Shown: positions 1 to 15,100 of the stretch, piece by piece | Position numbering within the stretch: the stretch's first letter is position 1 | How the letters are laid out: each line of letters starts with the position of its first letter | Source: Okapia johnstoni | Taxonomy: Eukaryota; Chordata; Mammalia; Artiodactyla; Giraffidae | Assembly: GCA_024291935.2 (NCBI GenBank) | Contig: CM044310.1 | Span: 119,174,213 to 119,238,212, forward strand | Direction of reading: 5' to 3' | DNA length: 64,000 bases | Notes under the pieces: model-generated | The model's input: only the letters and a program-made list of their open reading frames with translations | Databases searched by the model: none | Told to the model about the DNA's origin: nothing | Position numbers and translations under genes: made by a program

Positions 1-9
1 GAGAGACGT

Positions 10-1480
10 CAAAGCTAGAGTCAGGCAGAGATAGTACTTGGGGTTCAGCCTTTATACGTGACCCTGGGTGAAGTGCTCTGGGCTCCCCAGGCTGAGTGTG
101 GATTTCTCCATTCAAACCAAGACAAGCAGGATTCTGGTGAGCTCTGTGTGGGTGTCATTGAAGGGGGCCTGTGAAGCTGAACCTGGGGTTCAGTAAGACT
201 GATGATCTCGAGGAAGGTGGCCTTCTAGTGCACGTGCTTACAGGACTGGCTGGTGTGAGTTCAAGGACCTGCAGGCTGGCTGCTCCCCAGACAGATGCTG
301 AGGCAGCAACATCAAGGAGCAGCTCAGGGAAACTCTCTGCAATACTCTGTATTGTATACAACAATACTCTGTATAATCCTTCCTTTTAGAATCATCACAG
401 TGTCTGAGTAGTTACAAAATGGGAGAGGAGATACGACATAGAAATGACGGAAAATATATGAAGATATGAAAGGTTTAAAGCCAGCAAGTAAACTAATTTC
501 CACATATGCCATCTCTCTGTGCTACCAAATACTTTTTTATGGTCTCTTCACTACAACCTTGAATAAGGTGGGAGCGGTTCATGTTGGTGGTAGGTTAAAT
601 ACTTCATTCATTACAATCAACTGAAACACTAAAAACCATTCACTTTTATTAATAACCATGTATTAATTTCACACATAGTTGAAATAAAACCTTTTACAAA
701 TTACATACAGGTAAGAAGTACAAAGAAAGATATTTACTTTTTTCATATAATGATGTGAAGATTGTGATTTTCATTGCTTACAAAACAAAGCCTAGGAAGC
801 ATTTAGTAAACATGATATACACTAATTACATGCCTTTTCCAGGAAGGGTTTCTAATACGTTTCTAGGTTATCACGGAAGCTGTCTTTATTTCAACATTGT
901 CAAGTAATATTGATGACTTGTGTTGAAATTATAAAGATACGTCAATATTGCAGTGAACTGTCATTGTGTTCTTCTTACAAAGCAAGTTATATAACTATTG
1001 AAAATTTAGAACCAACTTCTGTCTTACTTTAATACATGGAAAGATTCCATGATCACTTACATCATGGTGACCTCCAGCGATATTTCACATCAACGACAAA
1101 CACCCCCATTTAGATGTTCACTGTGCATTTTATATTACAGTATCCTTCATCTTCTAATGGAAAATAGATAGAAATGGTTTCAACACAATATAAAAAGGCT
1201 AATCTTTGAAGCACAAACCATTGAAAACTTATGTTTTCATTCACACTAGAAATGAAAAACATTATGCTTTATTTGAGTGCTGAATTACATTCATTTTGGT
1301 TTTCAAATAATCTCAAATCATGTGATTATAAACAAGGATACATTGCTAAAAATTGTAACTTTTGAATCCTCAACCTTCATTTCACGATTCATGCTAATAT
1401 ATCCATTTTCTAGGTGTTTTAACTATGGATTACTCTCTACAGTAATTCTCCTTCAGAGAAACTTCAGAAAGGAGGATTGA
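10..1480 (-). other. Unit A 3' flank of decayed KRAB-ZNF unit
   Basis: This AT-rich stretch has no believable coding sequence. Long parts match 10600-12060 at diverged but clear similarity; for example, the stretches around 545-680 and 11170-11300 both run through AATAAGGTGGGAG and a TTTTATTAAT tract. It lies downstream of the unit A fingers on the minus strand, so it is probably old 3' untranslated or flanking sequence copied with the gene. The left edge is cut by the window. Confidence 0.6.
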
Positions 1481-1647
1481 TGAAATGCTTTCTAGTATGC
1501 AGTCTCTGATATTTATTTTGATTTAACTTTTGATTAAATACCTTTCTACATATTTGTTACATCATTTCCATAGGTTTCCTGTATAAACTCTTGTGTTTTC
1601 TGATGCATGCTTAGGGCAAACCTCTTCCATCACTTGTTCCATTACTA

Positions 1648-1740
<93 letters not shown>

Positions 1741-1776
1741 TCAAGTATGAACTCGCAAATGTGTAGTAAGAATTCA

Positions 1777-2172
<396 letters not shown>

Positions 2173-2199
2173 TCACTGATGTTCAGTAAGATATGAACA

Positions 2200-2470
2200 A
2201 GCAATATCCAGGGCAGGCTCGGGTCACAGTAACAGCAATCAAAATCCCCTTCAAGGGGATAAGGGCGCAAGTCTCTGGACCAACCTCACCCCCAGGGGAC
2301 ACACACCAAGCAAGAGCAACTAGGATCCTGCAGCCTGCAGAGCGGAGACCATGAACCCAGAAAATGTGACAAAAGGAGAGGACAGTGAAGTATGGTGCAG
2401 AGGAAGGAGCAAGACAAAAAGCTAGAAGAACCACTAAATCAAGAGGAGACAGGCAATCTAATGATTAGTT
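2200..2470. other. Unassigned sequence abutting unit A fingers
   Basis: Sequence here has no counterpart in unit B at the equivalent place, where the spacer of the finger exon should be. It is moderately GC-rich and has no convincing reading frame. It may be an old LTR or other insertion that removed the 5' half of the finger exon. Identity not recognised. Confidence 0.4.
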
Positions 2471-2639
2471 TTTGCTTTAAGTCGTATTAAATGGAGACAC
2501 CAAACATTTTCAGACATACTAGATTCCATGAATTCTTTAGGCCACTTCTTACCACATGTGTTTTTATTTGAGCATGTTTTATTAGATGTTTCAATCTAAA
2601 AATAAATGATATTGATGTAGATCTAATCAGAAGGTGATG

Positions 2640-2760
2640 ACATGAAGGAAATGGCAACCTATTCCAGCATTCTTGCCTGGAGAATCCCATGGATAGAGAA
2701 GCCTGTCAACCTACAGTCCATGGGACTGCAAAGAGTTGCACACGACTGAGTGACTAACAC
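2640..2760 (+). repeat. Bov-A type SINE fragment
   Basis: Contains the diagnostic GGCAACCTATTCCAGCATTC, GCCTGGAGAATCCCATGGA and GACTGAGTGACTAAC blocks of the ruminant Bov-A SINE. The tRNA-derived head is absent. Confidence 0.85.
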
Positions 2761-2984
2761 TTTCACTGCTGGTTCTTTGTCCTGGATCTCTGACATTCTG
2801 GACTAATTCTGTTCTCAGTTGTCACCAAATGTAATACATGTACAGTAAATAATCTCTTTTGCGGTCTTAGTTGAAGAAAAAAAAAAATAAAGTGATGACA
2901 TATAGGACAAAGTTTGGGGCAGCTGATAAGAAACAGGGTAAACTTAATAAAGTAGTAGTTCTTAAGAAATTACATAAGAAATGA

Positions 2985-3150
2985 ATCTTAAAAATATGGT
3001 TGGAACTCTATTCAGTGGTCTGTGGAGATCTAACTGGGAAATAAATCTAAAAAAGAGTGGAGATAAATATTTATATATGTAATTCTCTTTGCTGTATAGC
3101 AGCACAACATTGTAGAACAGCTATATCCCAATAAGATGGTTTTAAAAAGA
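2985..3150 (+). repeat. L1 3' end fragment
   Basis: Carries the recurring cetartiodactyl L1 tail pattern (TTGCTGTATAGCAGCACAAC, then ATTGTAGAACAGCTATA). Similar tails occur at 19215, 44380, 50540, 58880 and 59520. Confidence 0.6.
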
Positions 3151-3898
3151 TTTCTTTATATAAGCTACAAATCATAATAGTTTGCAACAACCATTAAAAA
3201 TATGGTGGAAAATGTCAAGTTCTTATCCCAATTTATTTGAAATTCTTTCAGTTAATTGAATATATTAAATTATTTTAGCATTGAGGAATTGTGGCAAATA
3301 CACTTAACATATTTACCATGAGTTCATATAAAGAAAAGAGAGACTTTGAAGTAAGCCTGAGATTTGCATTCTTTCATTGTAGGGAGGTTTTGCTTCATGC
3401 AGTGAAATTATTTGAATTTAAATTTTATGAGGTTATATTTGTAGCTTTCAGTGTTTTATAAGTCAGAAACAAAATCTGTCCCCAATATTCCTAGAATTTT
3501 GGCAGTGTGTTTACAACTCCACTCACACACTTTTGTCTCAAAGAGTAGAAACAAACTTTCAAAGGAGTGTCATAGAATTATTCAGAAATGTGCAGTTTTC
3601 CTATGACCCCTAAGAAATCAAACAGCTGTCAACTCATGCAGGTTGTCACAGACCAAGAAGAGAAGTTCAGTTCTCACTGTGAATGAGAAAACTAATCATT
3701 GGAGATGAATTCAGGAATGATTCGACAGACAGAATGGCACAGGCAATATCCGTCTATCACAGCAACAGAAATAAACCCAGAATTCTCCGAATCATTTCCT
3801 CTGAAGCAGATCTTCCCAAACCACATGACAATGGATGACTTCCTCACTGATCCTTGGACCTCTCACCTCAGTCATCGGCCCCATGTATTCACACGTAC

Positions 3899-3994
3899 CT
3901 GTGTATATGGCTGTTGTCTCAACTCTCCTTATATTCCTGGGATACTTCATGCGCTCCAGAAAGGTGACCAGGTCTGACTTAGAGACCACAAAAC
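3899..3994 (-). pseudogene. KRAB-B exon of unit A
   Basis: This exon is 96 nt, the usual KRAB-B length. It has a GATCAGCAG acceptor and a GTACGT donor. It encodes VVSKSDLVTFLERMKYPR and then NIRRVETTAIYT, a clear KRAB-B box. The split glycine codon at its start completes the one leftover base of KRAB-A, so A and B join in frame. Units B and C keep the flanking intron but have lost most of this exon by deletion (about 20380-20480 and 26500-26605). Confidence 0.8.
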
Positions 3995-4399
3995 CTGCTG
4001 ATCAGAAAAAGAAATATTTGTTTTGCTAGAAGATTCATCAGTTTCCAATATAATAAATATTGGTGAGAAGAGAAGGTGTGCTTAATACAGCCGAGAGAAT
4101 GATTTCCCCAAATTCTTGACTGGAAGCAGCTTTACAACACTAACAAATACATAAAGAACAGATCCTGAGATTCTGGTCAAGTACTACTAAGGCAAAAGTA
4201 AATAGTGGACATGGGATGTGAAGAGGAGGGTACCACTATTTAATACTATGGAACTTACGTAATTACCACTAAGCTAGAATGAAGGAGGCAGACTACATCA
4301 AGGAAGCAAAAGGTTACAATCATATTGAATCATCATAAAGCCTTTCTTTCTCAACTCACAAATTCCCATTTTCCCCTAGAAAGCAGGGAGCTGAAACTA

Positions 4400-4714
<315 letters not shown>

Positions 4715-4999
4715 CTAGGAGAGTGGCTGGTATAACACAGTAATGTAATTTCTACACAGTAATATTTTCTACCATATTTCCAACCCCAAGAAAAGAGAAT
4801 GAGATATGATCCACAAAACATTTCAGAAACTATTCTGATCTGGAAGAGAAATCATGAAATCATTAGATCAACATTGGAAGATTTATTTTTGAGTGTTGCA
4901 CTCGTGTGACCCAGGATAAATTGTCTATCAAGGAAACAAGAAATATTTTTAAAAAGTAGATTATGATCCAAGAGTTCTGGAGGAGGGGCCAATATGCCA

Positions 5000-5980
5000 G
5001 ATTTTAACAAGCTTATTTTCACTAGTTATGTTGAAAATTCTGCTCCATGAATGACCATTTTGAACAGCAATGAGGTAGAATAGCAAGGGAAGAATCCATA
5101 CTTAACTTTGAACTTCAAGTGTTTTACAGATTTTACAGGTGTAATAGGATGGTAGCCTGAGCAGCAACAATTTAGGATAGACCATATATCTTTCTGACAT
5201 CTTTTACAGAGTCTTCAAGATACAACAAAAGTCATTTAAAATCAATAATATTGCTCTTCCACCTTTCTGCAATATTTCGGTTAAATGGGAGAGCTTAAAT
5301 CTACTTCAGTGTATGTACTCTAGACTTAATAAAACACAGACAAAAACACAAGGATAACTTTAATGGAAATTTATAGAAGTTTCTCTAACTGTGAAGAGTG
5401 TAAAACACAAGAAAAATAATTGATCAAATCATGTTAACATGTTCATGCATACAGACATACTCTAAAATGTGACTATATACTTATTAAGAGTAAGAGAGAA
5501 AACCTTTCATGTCAATAAAATCAGGATAATTTTTAACTGGTTAACAAGATAACCTATCTATGAGGATGATATTCTTTTGATTTTTGTAAACACACTAGAG
5601 TACAGATATACACAATGGTATAAAATAAAACAGAGCTCTGGTTCTGAATTTTTTAATTTACTGAAAATCTGTATCATTTGCACAGTTTTAAAATTTAACA
5701 CAGTTGAACATAGATTATCACTAATATGATTCTTGTAAACATTTTGGAAAGTACAAAAATGTGATGAGACTATGTTTGTGATGTGAACGTGGAGTGTGCT
5801 GGAAATGATCAGACCTGGACTTGAGTGAGGAAAACCCCCACTCCCAAAACCCAGCATCTCTGCTAAGCACGAGAGTGTTCATTTTCCAAAGCAAAGAGAA
5901 ACTAAGAGCTTATGGATTGTCTCCATTAACTGTGGTAGTTTAGGAACATTCCTCACTTCTTTGTTCTAAGGCCCTTGTTA
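5000..5980. other. Unit A intron, no gene seen
   Basis: AT-rich intron between the start exon and KRAB-A of unit A. The part from about 5800 on is related to 22560-22740 and 26740-26900 of units B and C. No exon or recognised repeat was supported here. Confidence 0.4.
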
Positions 5981-6047
5981 AAGCCTGTTAAGTACAAATT
6001 GGCACTAGCAGGTGAACAACAATAAGGGTATTTGCCATCTGCCCATG

Positions 6048-6262
6048 CGGATTCCCTGGTGGCTCAGAGGGTAAAGAGTCTGCCTGCAATGTGGGAGACC
6101 TGAGTTTGATCCCTGGGTTGGGCAGATCCCCTGGAGAAGAAAATGGCAACCCACTCCAGTATTCTTGCCTGGAAAATCCCATGGACAGAGGAGGAGCCTG
6201 GTGGTCTACAGGCCATAGGCTCTCAAAGAGGTGACACAACGGAGCGACTTCACTTTTACTTT
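6048..6262 (+). repeat. Bov-tA type SINE
   Basis: tRNA-derived head (GATTCCCTGGTGGCTCAGAG, box B-like GAGTTTGATCCCTGG) joined to a Bov-A body (GCAACCCACTCCAGTATTCT). Confidence 0.9.
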
Positions 6263-6299
6263 CTTTTTGTGCGGCTGCAGCTGACAGTCGTGACACTCT

Positions 6300-6660
6300 G
6301 TGCTCCTAGAAACTAGTGCAACAAGTCTTTAGAGAGTCAGATATTTTCAGGAACTGATCTCATGATGCCAGCCCTTGCTTCTCCTCTTATCTAGAAAAAC
6401 ATTAAAAACCTTAAATTCCTTCATGCAGACAGCAGCTCCTGGTGACTAGCAGAAAATCTTTTGTAAAATAGGTGCTTGACTGAACTGTACTCCTCCTTCA
6501 GCGTAATCTTCTGTATTGACCTTCCCCCACTGCCTCTTTGGAGTGGTCTCTCAGAGCTATTTCTGAGAGATAGCGGCATTCCTCATTTTGTCCCCAATAA
6601 AACTTAACTCGCAACTCACACACTGCGCGTCTTTTTGGTGGACAAGACCGGAAACAACAT
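6300..6660 (+). repeat. Probable ERV LTR fragment
   Basis: Contains an AATAAAACTTAACTCGCAAC stretch followed by CTGCGCGTCTTTTTGG, the R-U5 style end of an endogenous retroviral LTR. Borders are uncertain and no duplicated target was identified. Confidence 0.5.
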
Positions 6661-7146
6661 GACCTTCATAGCATGGGAATCCCACAGCAGCACCTGAACC
6701 AGTAAACCTCTGAGGTCACGGGGTAAGAAGTACATGGAAGAATGCCTTATAATTGCCCGGTGTTTTGACAAAATTATGGAAACCATGATCTGAATCTATC
6801 ATGAAAAAATGTCAGTTTTAAGCAAATTTCACTTCATATATACCTCCCCTGATCTGTAGCCTAATAGTACATTTAACAGTACATTTAATTAGTATGTCTT
6901 TCTTATCGATATACAGGATGGTCTCTCCTACAGTTTTTATTTCTGAAAATTTTCTGAAAAATTCTGGACCGCTGAGTTCCAAGGGCATTTGCTTACTCCT
7001 GTTCTAAAGAGCTGAATTGCATTCACATGTAAACTCATCACAGCATTTTCCCTACTTCCCTAGGATCCCAACACCAAATCACATCCTAGTGGGAATCTCG
7101 GATACCAGTGCCTCCCTGTGTTGATTTCTCACAAAGGGGATATATT

Positions 7147-7629
7147 TGTTAGGTAGTTAGAACAGGAAACAGGAGTCCAAAATGGTGGTGGCTAAAGGAA
7201 AGGAAGGGAAAAGCCCGTGAAAATGGAACAAAGGAAGGTCAAAGGAAGGTCCGAGGACCGGAGTGGGGACTTCAGGTAGAACAGCACTCCTGGCTAAGCC
7301 TAATTTACACAGGGCAGGCTCAGGGGGAGGAAAAAAAACATATAAAAAGTGGAGCCAAAGCACTCTCTCCCCCTTTTTCTCTCTCCCGCACGCTGGGGCG
7401 TTCTTCTCTTCGTGTCTTTGCGTCGACGGTCAGCAGGCCCTTATGCTTCAAGGATGGATTTTCCTGCTATTATCTAAATAAAATAGAGCTGTAACACTGA
7501 TTTGTCTAAGAGCTATAACATGGGCTGTCCAAGACCCGAGAGCCGTGACCTGCCGAGGGCTCTAATGTCCGTCACTCCAAATCTTTGTTGTGACGTGACA
7601 AGAACCAAGGAGCATACACTCGCCTGACA
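7147..7629 (+). mobile_element. Solo LTR inserted in unit A only
   Basis: A 483-bp element begins TGTTAGG and ends CTGACA. It has a TATAAAAAG box near 7340 and AATAAA at about 7477. Units B and C carry the uninterrupted flanks (around 23590-23630 and 28370-28410), so the insertion postdates the duplication. The likely 4-bp target copies are TATT (7143-7146) and CATT (7630-7633), which differ by one base and would fit a gammaretrovirus-like (class I) element. No internal coding sequence remains. Confidence 0.7.
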
Positions 7630-7902
7630 CATTCAACATTGGAAGTCACTAATTCATGTTGAGAATTCCTCATGCTCTATAGAAAGCCAAAATACAGACA
7701 ATGGAGAACAAGCTCTGGGCCGTAAGGAAGAAGCAGCCTCAACAGCAGGTCTTCACTACTATAAGAAAAGGAAAAAATAAGGTGATAACAAACCGCCCAA
7801 GCAGTAAAATTAGAAGCAGAGAATAAAAGTTTGCAGGTTCTCAGTCCAGGCATTGCTGGAGGAAAAACAGACACAGCCCCAGCCCCAGGACAGGACATTT
7901 AC

Positions 7903-7917
7903 CTGTGAAGCTGCCAT
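7903..7917 (-). pseudogene. Start exon of unit A (MAASQ)
   Basis: The minus strand reads ATGGCAGCTTCACAG followed by a GTAAAT donor. It codes MAASQ and ends in phase 0, which matches the phase-0 start of the KRAB-A exon at 4621. This short leader is typical of KRAB-ZNF genes. The same exon is present in units B and C. Confidence 0.75.
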
Positions 7918-7959
7918 TTCGTCTTTTTCCTCCTGTTCTGCCTCTTCTCTGGGGATGTT

Positions 7960-8720
7960 TTTCACAAAATCTTGGCTCTCTGCACCAATGCCAAACAGAA
8001 ATACAGAGACAGAGTTATGGAGGAGAAATAAAGCGGCTGTGTTACCTTGCCAGGCAAAGGGGGAATGCAGTAGGCTAGTGGTTTAAGAACTGAACCCCCC
8101 TCCCTGGTGAGAAGGAGAGTCATATAGTCAGGCAGGAGTAGCTGATGAGGATGAAGGCAGTACAAGTCTTGAATTCATTCTTGGCAAAGTTTCAAAAGGG
8201 TGGGGTTGCTGACTAGATTAGGGTGTGTGCAGGGTCTTAGGGGATCTGGTCTTCCAAGCTTGACAAGTCTTTGATCTTGCCTCAGGTGGTTTCATTACCT
8301 CCTCTGATTAGCAACTCTTTCAAACTGAGAGAAGGTCATGGGGGCTGGAGTCTTGCCCATAAGAAACTGGAAACAAAAAGGCCTCCAGGCCCAGGAGTCT
8401 TACAGGGCCCCATTAGGCATCAGTTTTATGTTGCAAACTCCCCATCCACAAGTTGAGAAAATACCTTCAAAGGCAGTAACTCAGCTCTGCAACCTGCCAC
8501 TGATGCAGTAAAAAAAAAAGGAAGGAAAAGTTTCCTTCCTTCTCTCACTCTTTTCTGGGCTCTTTTTTTACTTTTTCTGTTCCTGACCTGTAGTTGATAA
8601 TCAAGACTAACCGGATATGCTAATCACATCCTGTATTTGATGCTCACCTTTCAGGCATTCTCTTTGTAGAACACCCCCGTTAGTTCTTCTCCTTTCTTCC
8701 TGCATTACAGGGAGGAGTTT
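7960..8720. other. Unit A upstream flank
   Basis: Sequence upstream of the unit A start exon, partly homologous to 23930-24400 and 28710-29200. It includes a short palindrome near 8520-8545 (GGAAGGAAAAGTTTCCTTCC). No CpG-rich promoter and no exon were recognised. Confidence 0.4.
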
Positions 8721-8727
8721 TTGTTGT

Positions 8728-10037
<1,310 letters not shown>

Positions 10038-10169
10038 GCTGATGTTTTCTCATCTGTTCAGTGAGGTGAAGTGCACAGGTGAGCTTAGACCTGATGCAGC
10101 CTCAGGAACAGCAGAGATTTGAGAGTAGAAATTAGGCCCTAACCTTCTTTTCTTTTCCTTTTTTCACAC

Positions 10170-10355
10170 TAGCATTTTAGAAAATATTTATTCTTATTTA
10201 CTTAGTTGGCTGTGCTGAGTCTTCGTTGCAGCACACGGGGGATCTTTAGCTGTAGCATGTAGGACCTAGTTGCCTGACCAGGGATCGAACTCGGGTACCC
10301 TGCATTCGGAGTACAGACTCAGCCACTGCACCAGCACGGAAGTCCCTGGTGGTCT
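10170..10355 (-). repeat. CHR-type tRNA-Glu SINE
   Basis: Reverse complement ends with the tRNA-derived GGGACTTCCGTGCTGG head. The plus strand shows CCTGACCAGGGATCGAACTC and a T-rich start. Confidence 0.8.
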
Positions 10356-10599
10356 TATTTCCTTGCCTCTGAAACACCTCCACATTGGCTTCCCTAAGCC
10401 TGCCCAGAAAAACTTAACTGGCAGAGTTTTATGATTCTGTTCTATTGAAACAATATCCCTTCTTCGGAGCATAAACTAAAAAGACAGCAAATGTTAATTT
10501 TTAAAGTTTTCTGGGCCAATTACATTAGAAATTACTTTTAAACAAGTTCAAAGACATTCAAATCATCTGCATCACTGAGGACCCCCTGGTGGAGGGCAA

Positions 10600-12060
10600 G
10601 GCCAGAGGCAGGCAGAGAGAGTGGTGGTACTTGGGGCACATGCATTTATTAGCAAACATAGGTGAAGTGCTGTGGGTGATCTGGACTGAATGTGAATTGT
10701 TCAATTCGAACAAAACTGAGTGAGATCCAGGTGAACTCTGTGAGGTCTCGTTGAAAGGGTGCTTGAGACTAAGAACAACCTGGGATGCAGAAAGACAGCG
10801 GACCACAAGTACTGCAGCGGAAGGGCATCAGGAATTTCTATTTTCTGGCTGTTGTGCAAGCTGTTAGCAAGTGCATGTGCTCACAGGAACAGCTGGTATC
10901 CGTTCAAGATACCTGGAGGCTGCCTGGCTCCACAAAACTGATGCCAGTGTGGCAATATCATGGAGTGGTTTAAATAAACTCTCAGCTATACTATATATAA
11001 TCCTTATTTTGACCACCACAATGTCCCAGTTGTTACAAAAAGGAGAAAATGACACAATATACAAAGGATGGTGAACACAATCTCAAATTACCTGAGATTT
11101 AAAGCCAGTCAGAAAAGGGATTACTAGAGAGTCATCTCCCCGTGTCCCCAGATGCTTTAAGGTGGCTGTCTTTTACCTACAACTTTAAATAAGGTGGGAG
11201 AGGTTAATGTTGGTTGCACGGTAAACGCTTGACTAATTACACAAGCTAAAGACATTAAAAACTGCTCAGTTTTATTAATTAACATATATTAAGAACACAC
11301 ATATTCTAAATTAAGCCTTTCAAAATCCACAGCATGATCCTAAATCAAAAGATGATGAGCTTTCAAACACACTCTTGTTCTTCTGATAAAAGGAGCTGAG
11401 AATTAGGATCTCCACAGTTTACAAAATTTATGTGATCATTTAGTAAGCAAGAATTTAAATTAATTTTATGAGCTTTAGTGAAAAGTTGCCTGTACTTTTC
11501 TTGGATATCCATGAAAATGTCTTAATTTCAATCATATCGAGTAATATTCATGACTTCCGGCTATTGCTGTTATTAAATATTTGACATTTCTAATGAACTA
11601 CAATCTTTTTATCATTTTAAAAGACTAGCACAGCTGTTTAAAATTTAGAATGGTCCTCTGTCTTACTTTAAGAACAAGACTGTTTCCCGGAACACTTACC
11701 TATGGTGACATAGAAAAATGTTTTACTTTAATGACCAACAGCATCTCCCCTTAGATTTTCATTGTACACTTTACATTTCAGGGTTCTTAGTCTTCAGTGG
11801 AAAATTAGATATAAATGATTTCCACCTAATATGAGGGCTTCTCTTACCTTTGAGGCACCAATAATCAAAATCATGAGTTCACACTAGAAACTGTCATAGC
11901 ATGGAGTAAGTTGAGAGTCAAATCATATTAAGTTTTTCATTTTCATATAATAATATAATAAGGAAAAACGATACTAATTATACTGTCAAACATCTCTCAC
12001 CTTAATCCTGTGATCCATATTAACAAACAGTTTTTCTAAGCGTTTTAACTTTGCATTAGT
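10600..12060 (-). other. Unit B 3' flank of decayed KRAB-ZNF unit
   Basis: Diverged copy of 10-1480 in the same order and orientation, for example ACTTTAAATAAGGTGGGAG near 11183. It shows no gene of its own. Confidence 0.6.
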
Positions 12061-12104
12061 CTCTATAATATCCTGATTTAAAGTAATAACAGAAAACGGT
12101 TATT

Positions 12105-15100
12105 TTTTAATTAATTTTTTTACTGAAGGATAATTGATTTATAGAATTTTGTTGTTTTCTGTCAAACTTCAACATGAATCAGCCATAGGTATACATACAC
12201 CACCTCCCTTTTGAAACTCCCTCCCATCTCCCTCCCCATCCCACCCCTCTAGGTTGATACAGAGCCCCTGTTTGCGTTTCCTTAGCCATACAGCAAATTC
12301 CTGTTGGCTCTCTATTTTACATATGATAATGTAAGTTTCCACGCTACTCTTTCCATACACCTCACCCTCTCCTCCCCTCTCCCCACGTCCATAAGTCTAT
12401 TCTTTGTCTCTTTCTCCACTGCTGCCCTTTAAATAGATTCTTCAGTATCATTTTTCTAGATTCCATATACATACGTGTTAGAATACAATATTTATCTTTC
12501 TCTTTCTGACTTACTTCGTTCTGTATAATAGGTTCTAGGTTAATCCACCTCATTAAAACTGACTCAAAGATGTTCTTTTTTAATGCTGAGAAGTATTCCA
12601 TTGTGTATATGTACCACCACTTCTTTATCCATTCATCTGTCGATGGACATCTAAGTTACTTCCATGTTCTAGCTATTGTAAATTGTGCTGCAGTGAACAA
12701 TGGGATACATGAGTGTTTTTCGATTTTGGTTTCCTCAGGGTATATGCCTAAGAGTGGGATTGCTGGGTTATATGGTGGTTTTATTCCTAGTATTTTAAGG
12801 AATCTCCATACCATCTTCCACAGTGGCTGTATCAATTTACATTCCCACCAACAGTGCAAGAGCCTTCTCCACACCCTCTCCAGCATTTATTGTTTATAGA
12901 CTTTGGTGACGGCCATTCTGACCGGTGTGAGGTGATATCTCATTGTAGTTTTGATTTCCATTTCTCTAGTAATGAGTGATGTTGAGCATCTTTTCATGTG
13001 TTTGTTAGCCATCTGTATGTCTTCTTTGTAGAAATGTGTGTTTAGGTCTTTTTCCCGCTTTTTGATTGGGTTGTTTGTTTTTCTGGTATTGAGTTGTATG
13101 AGCTGCTTGTATATTTTGGAAATTAATCCTTTGTCAGTTGTTTCATTTGCTATTATTTTCTCCCACTCTGAGGGTTGTCTTTTCACCTTGCTTATAGTTT
13201 CCTTTGCTGTGGAAAAGTTTTTAAGTTTAATCAGGTCCCACTTGTTTACTTTTGTTTTTATTTCCGTTACTCTAGGAGGTGGGTCATAGAGGATCTTGCT
13301 TTGATTTATGTCATCAAGTGTTCTGCCTATGTTTTCCTCTAAGAGTTTTATAGTTTCTGGTCTTACATTTAGGTCTTTAATCCATCTTGAGTTTATCTTT
13401 GTGTGGTATTAGGAAGTGTTCTAATTTCATTCTTTTACGTGTAGCTGTCCAGTTTTCCCAGCACCATTTATTGAAGAGGCTGCCTCTGCCCCATTGTATA
13501 TTCTTGCCTCTTTTGTCAAAAATAAGGTACCCGTAGGTGCATGGGTTTATTTCTGGGCTCTCTATCTTGTTCCATTGGTTTATACTTCTGTTTTTGTGCC
13601 AGTACCATACTGTCTTGATGACTGTAGCTTTGTAGTATAAACTGAAGTCAGGAAGGTTGATTCCTTCAGCTCCATTCTTCCTTCTCAAGACTGCTTTGGC
13701 TATTCAGGGTCTTTTGTGTTTCCATATGAATTGTAAATTTTTTTCTTCTAGTTCTGTGAAAAATACCATTGCTAATTTGATAGGGATCACATTAAATCTG
13801 TAGATTGCATTTGGTAGTATAGTCATTTGCACAATATTGATTCTTCCTACCCAGCAACATGGAATATCTCTCCATCTGTTTATGTCATCTTTGATTTCTT
13901 TCACTAGTGTCTTATGATTTTCTGTGTACAGTTCTTTTGTCTCCTTAGGTAAGTTTATTCCTAGATATTTCTTTTTGTTCCAATGGTGAATGGGATTGAT
14001 TTCTTAATTTCTCTTTCTGATTTTTCATTGTTAGTATACAGAAATACAAGTGATTTCTGTGTATTGATTTTTTATCCTGCAACTTTGTTAATTCACTGAT
14101 TAGCTCTAGTAATTTTCTATCTTTAGGGTTTTCCACTTATAGTATCATGTCATCTGCAAACAGTGAGAGCTTTAACTCTTTTCCGATCTGGATTCCTTTT
14201 CTTTTTTTTAATTCTGATTGCTGTATCTAGGACTTCCAGAACTATGTTGAATAATAGTGGTGAAAGTGGACATCCTTGTCTTGTTCCTGATCTTAGGGGG
14301 AATGCTTTCAATTTTTCACCATTGAGAATAATGTTTGCCATAGGCTTATCATATATGTTGATGTAGGTTCCTTCTATGCCCATTTTTTGAAGAATTTTAA
14401 TCATAAATGGGTGCTGAATTTTGTCAAAGACCTTTTCTGCATCTATTGAGATGATCATATGGTTTTTATCTTTCAATTTGTTAATATGGTGTATCACACT
14501 GATTGATTTGCATATATTGAAGAATCCTTGCATCCCTGGAATAAACCCAACTTGATCATGGTATATGAGCTTTTTGATGTGTTGCTGAATTCTGTTTGCT
14601 AAAATTTTGTTGAGGATTTTTGCATCTATGTTCATCAGTGATATTGGCCTATAGTTTTCTTTTTTTGTGTTGTCGTTTTCTGGTTTTGGTATCAGAGTGA
14701 TGGTGGCCTTGTAGAATGAGTTTGGAAGTGTTCCTTCCTCTGCAATGTTTTGAAAGAGTTTTAGAAGGATAGGCATTCGTTCTTCTCTAAATGTTTGACA
14801 GAATTCTCCTGTGAAGTCATCTGGTCCTGGGCTTGTTTTTTGGGAGATTTTTGATCACAGCTTCAATATCAGTGCTTGTAACTGGGTTGTTCATAATTTC
14901 GATATCTTCCTGGTTCCATCTTGGGAGATTGAACTTTTCTAATAATCTGTCCATTTCTTCCAGGTTATCCATTTTATTGCCATACAGTTGTTCATAATGG
15001 TCTCTTATAATCCTTTGTATTTCTGCATTGTCTGCTGTAACCTCTTCTTTTTCATTTCTAATTTTGTTGATTTGATTCTTCTGTTTTTCTTGATGAGTCT

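Noticed and set aside
6055..6120. tRNA gene
   Set aside because: The box A/B-like words belong to the tRNA-derived head of a SINE, as at the other Bov-tA and CHR copies; no cloverleaf is preserved.
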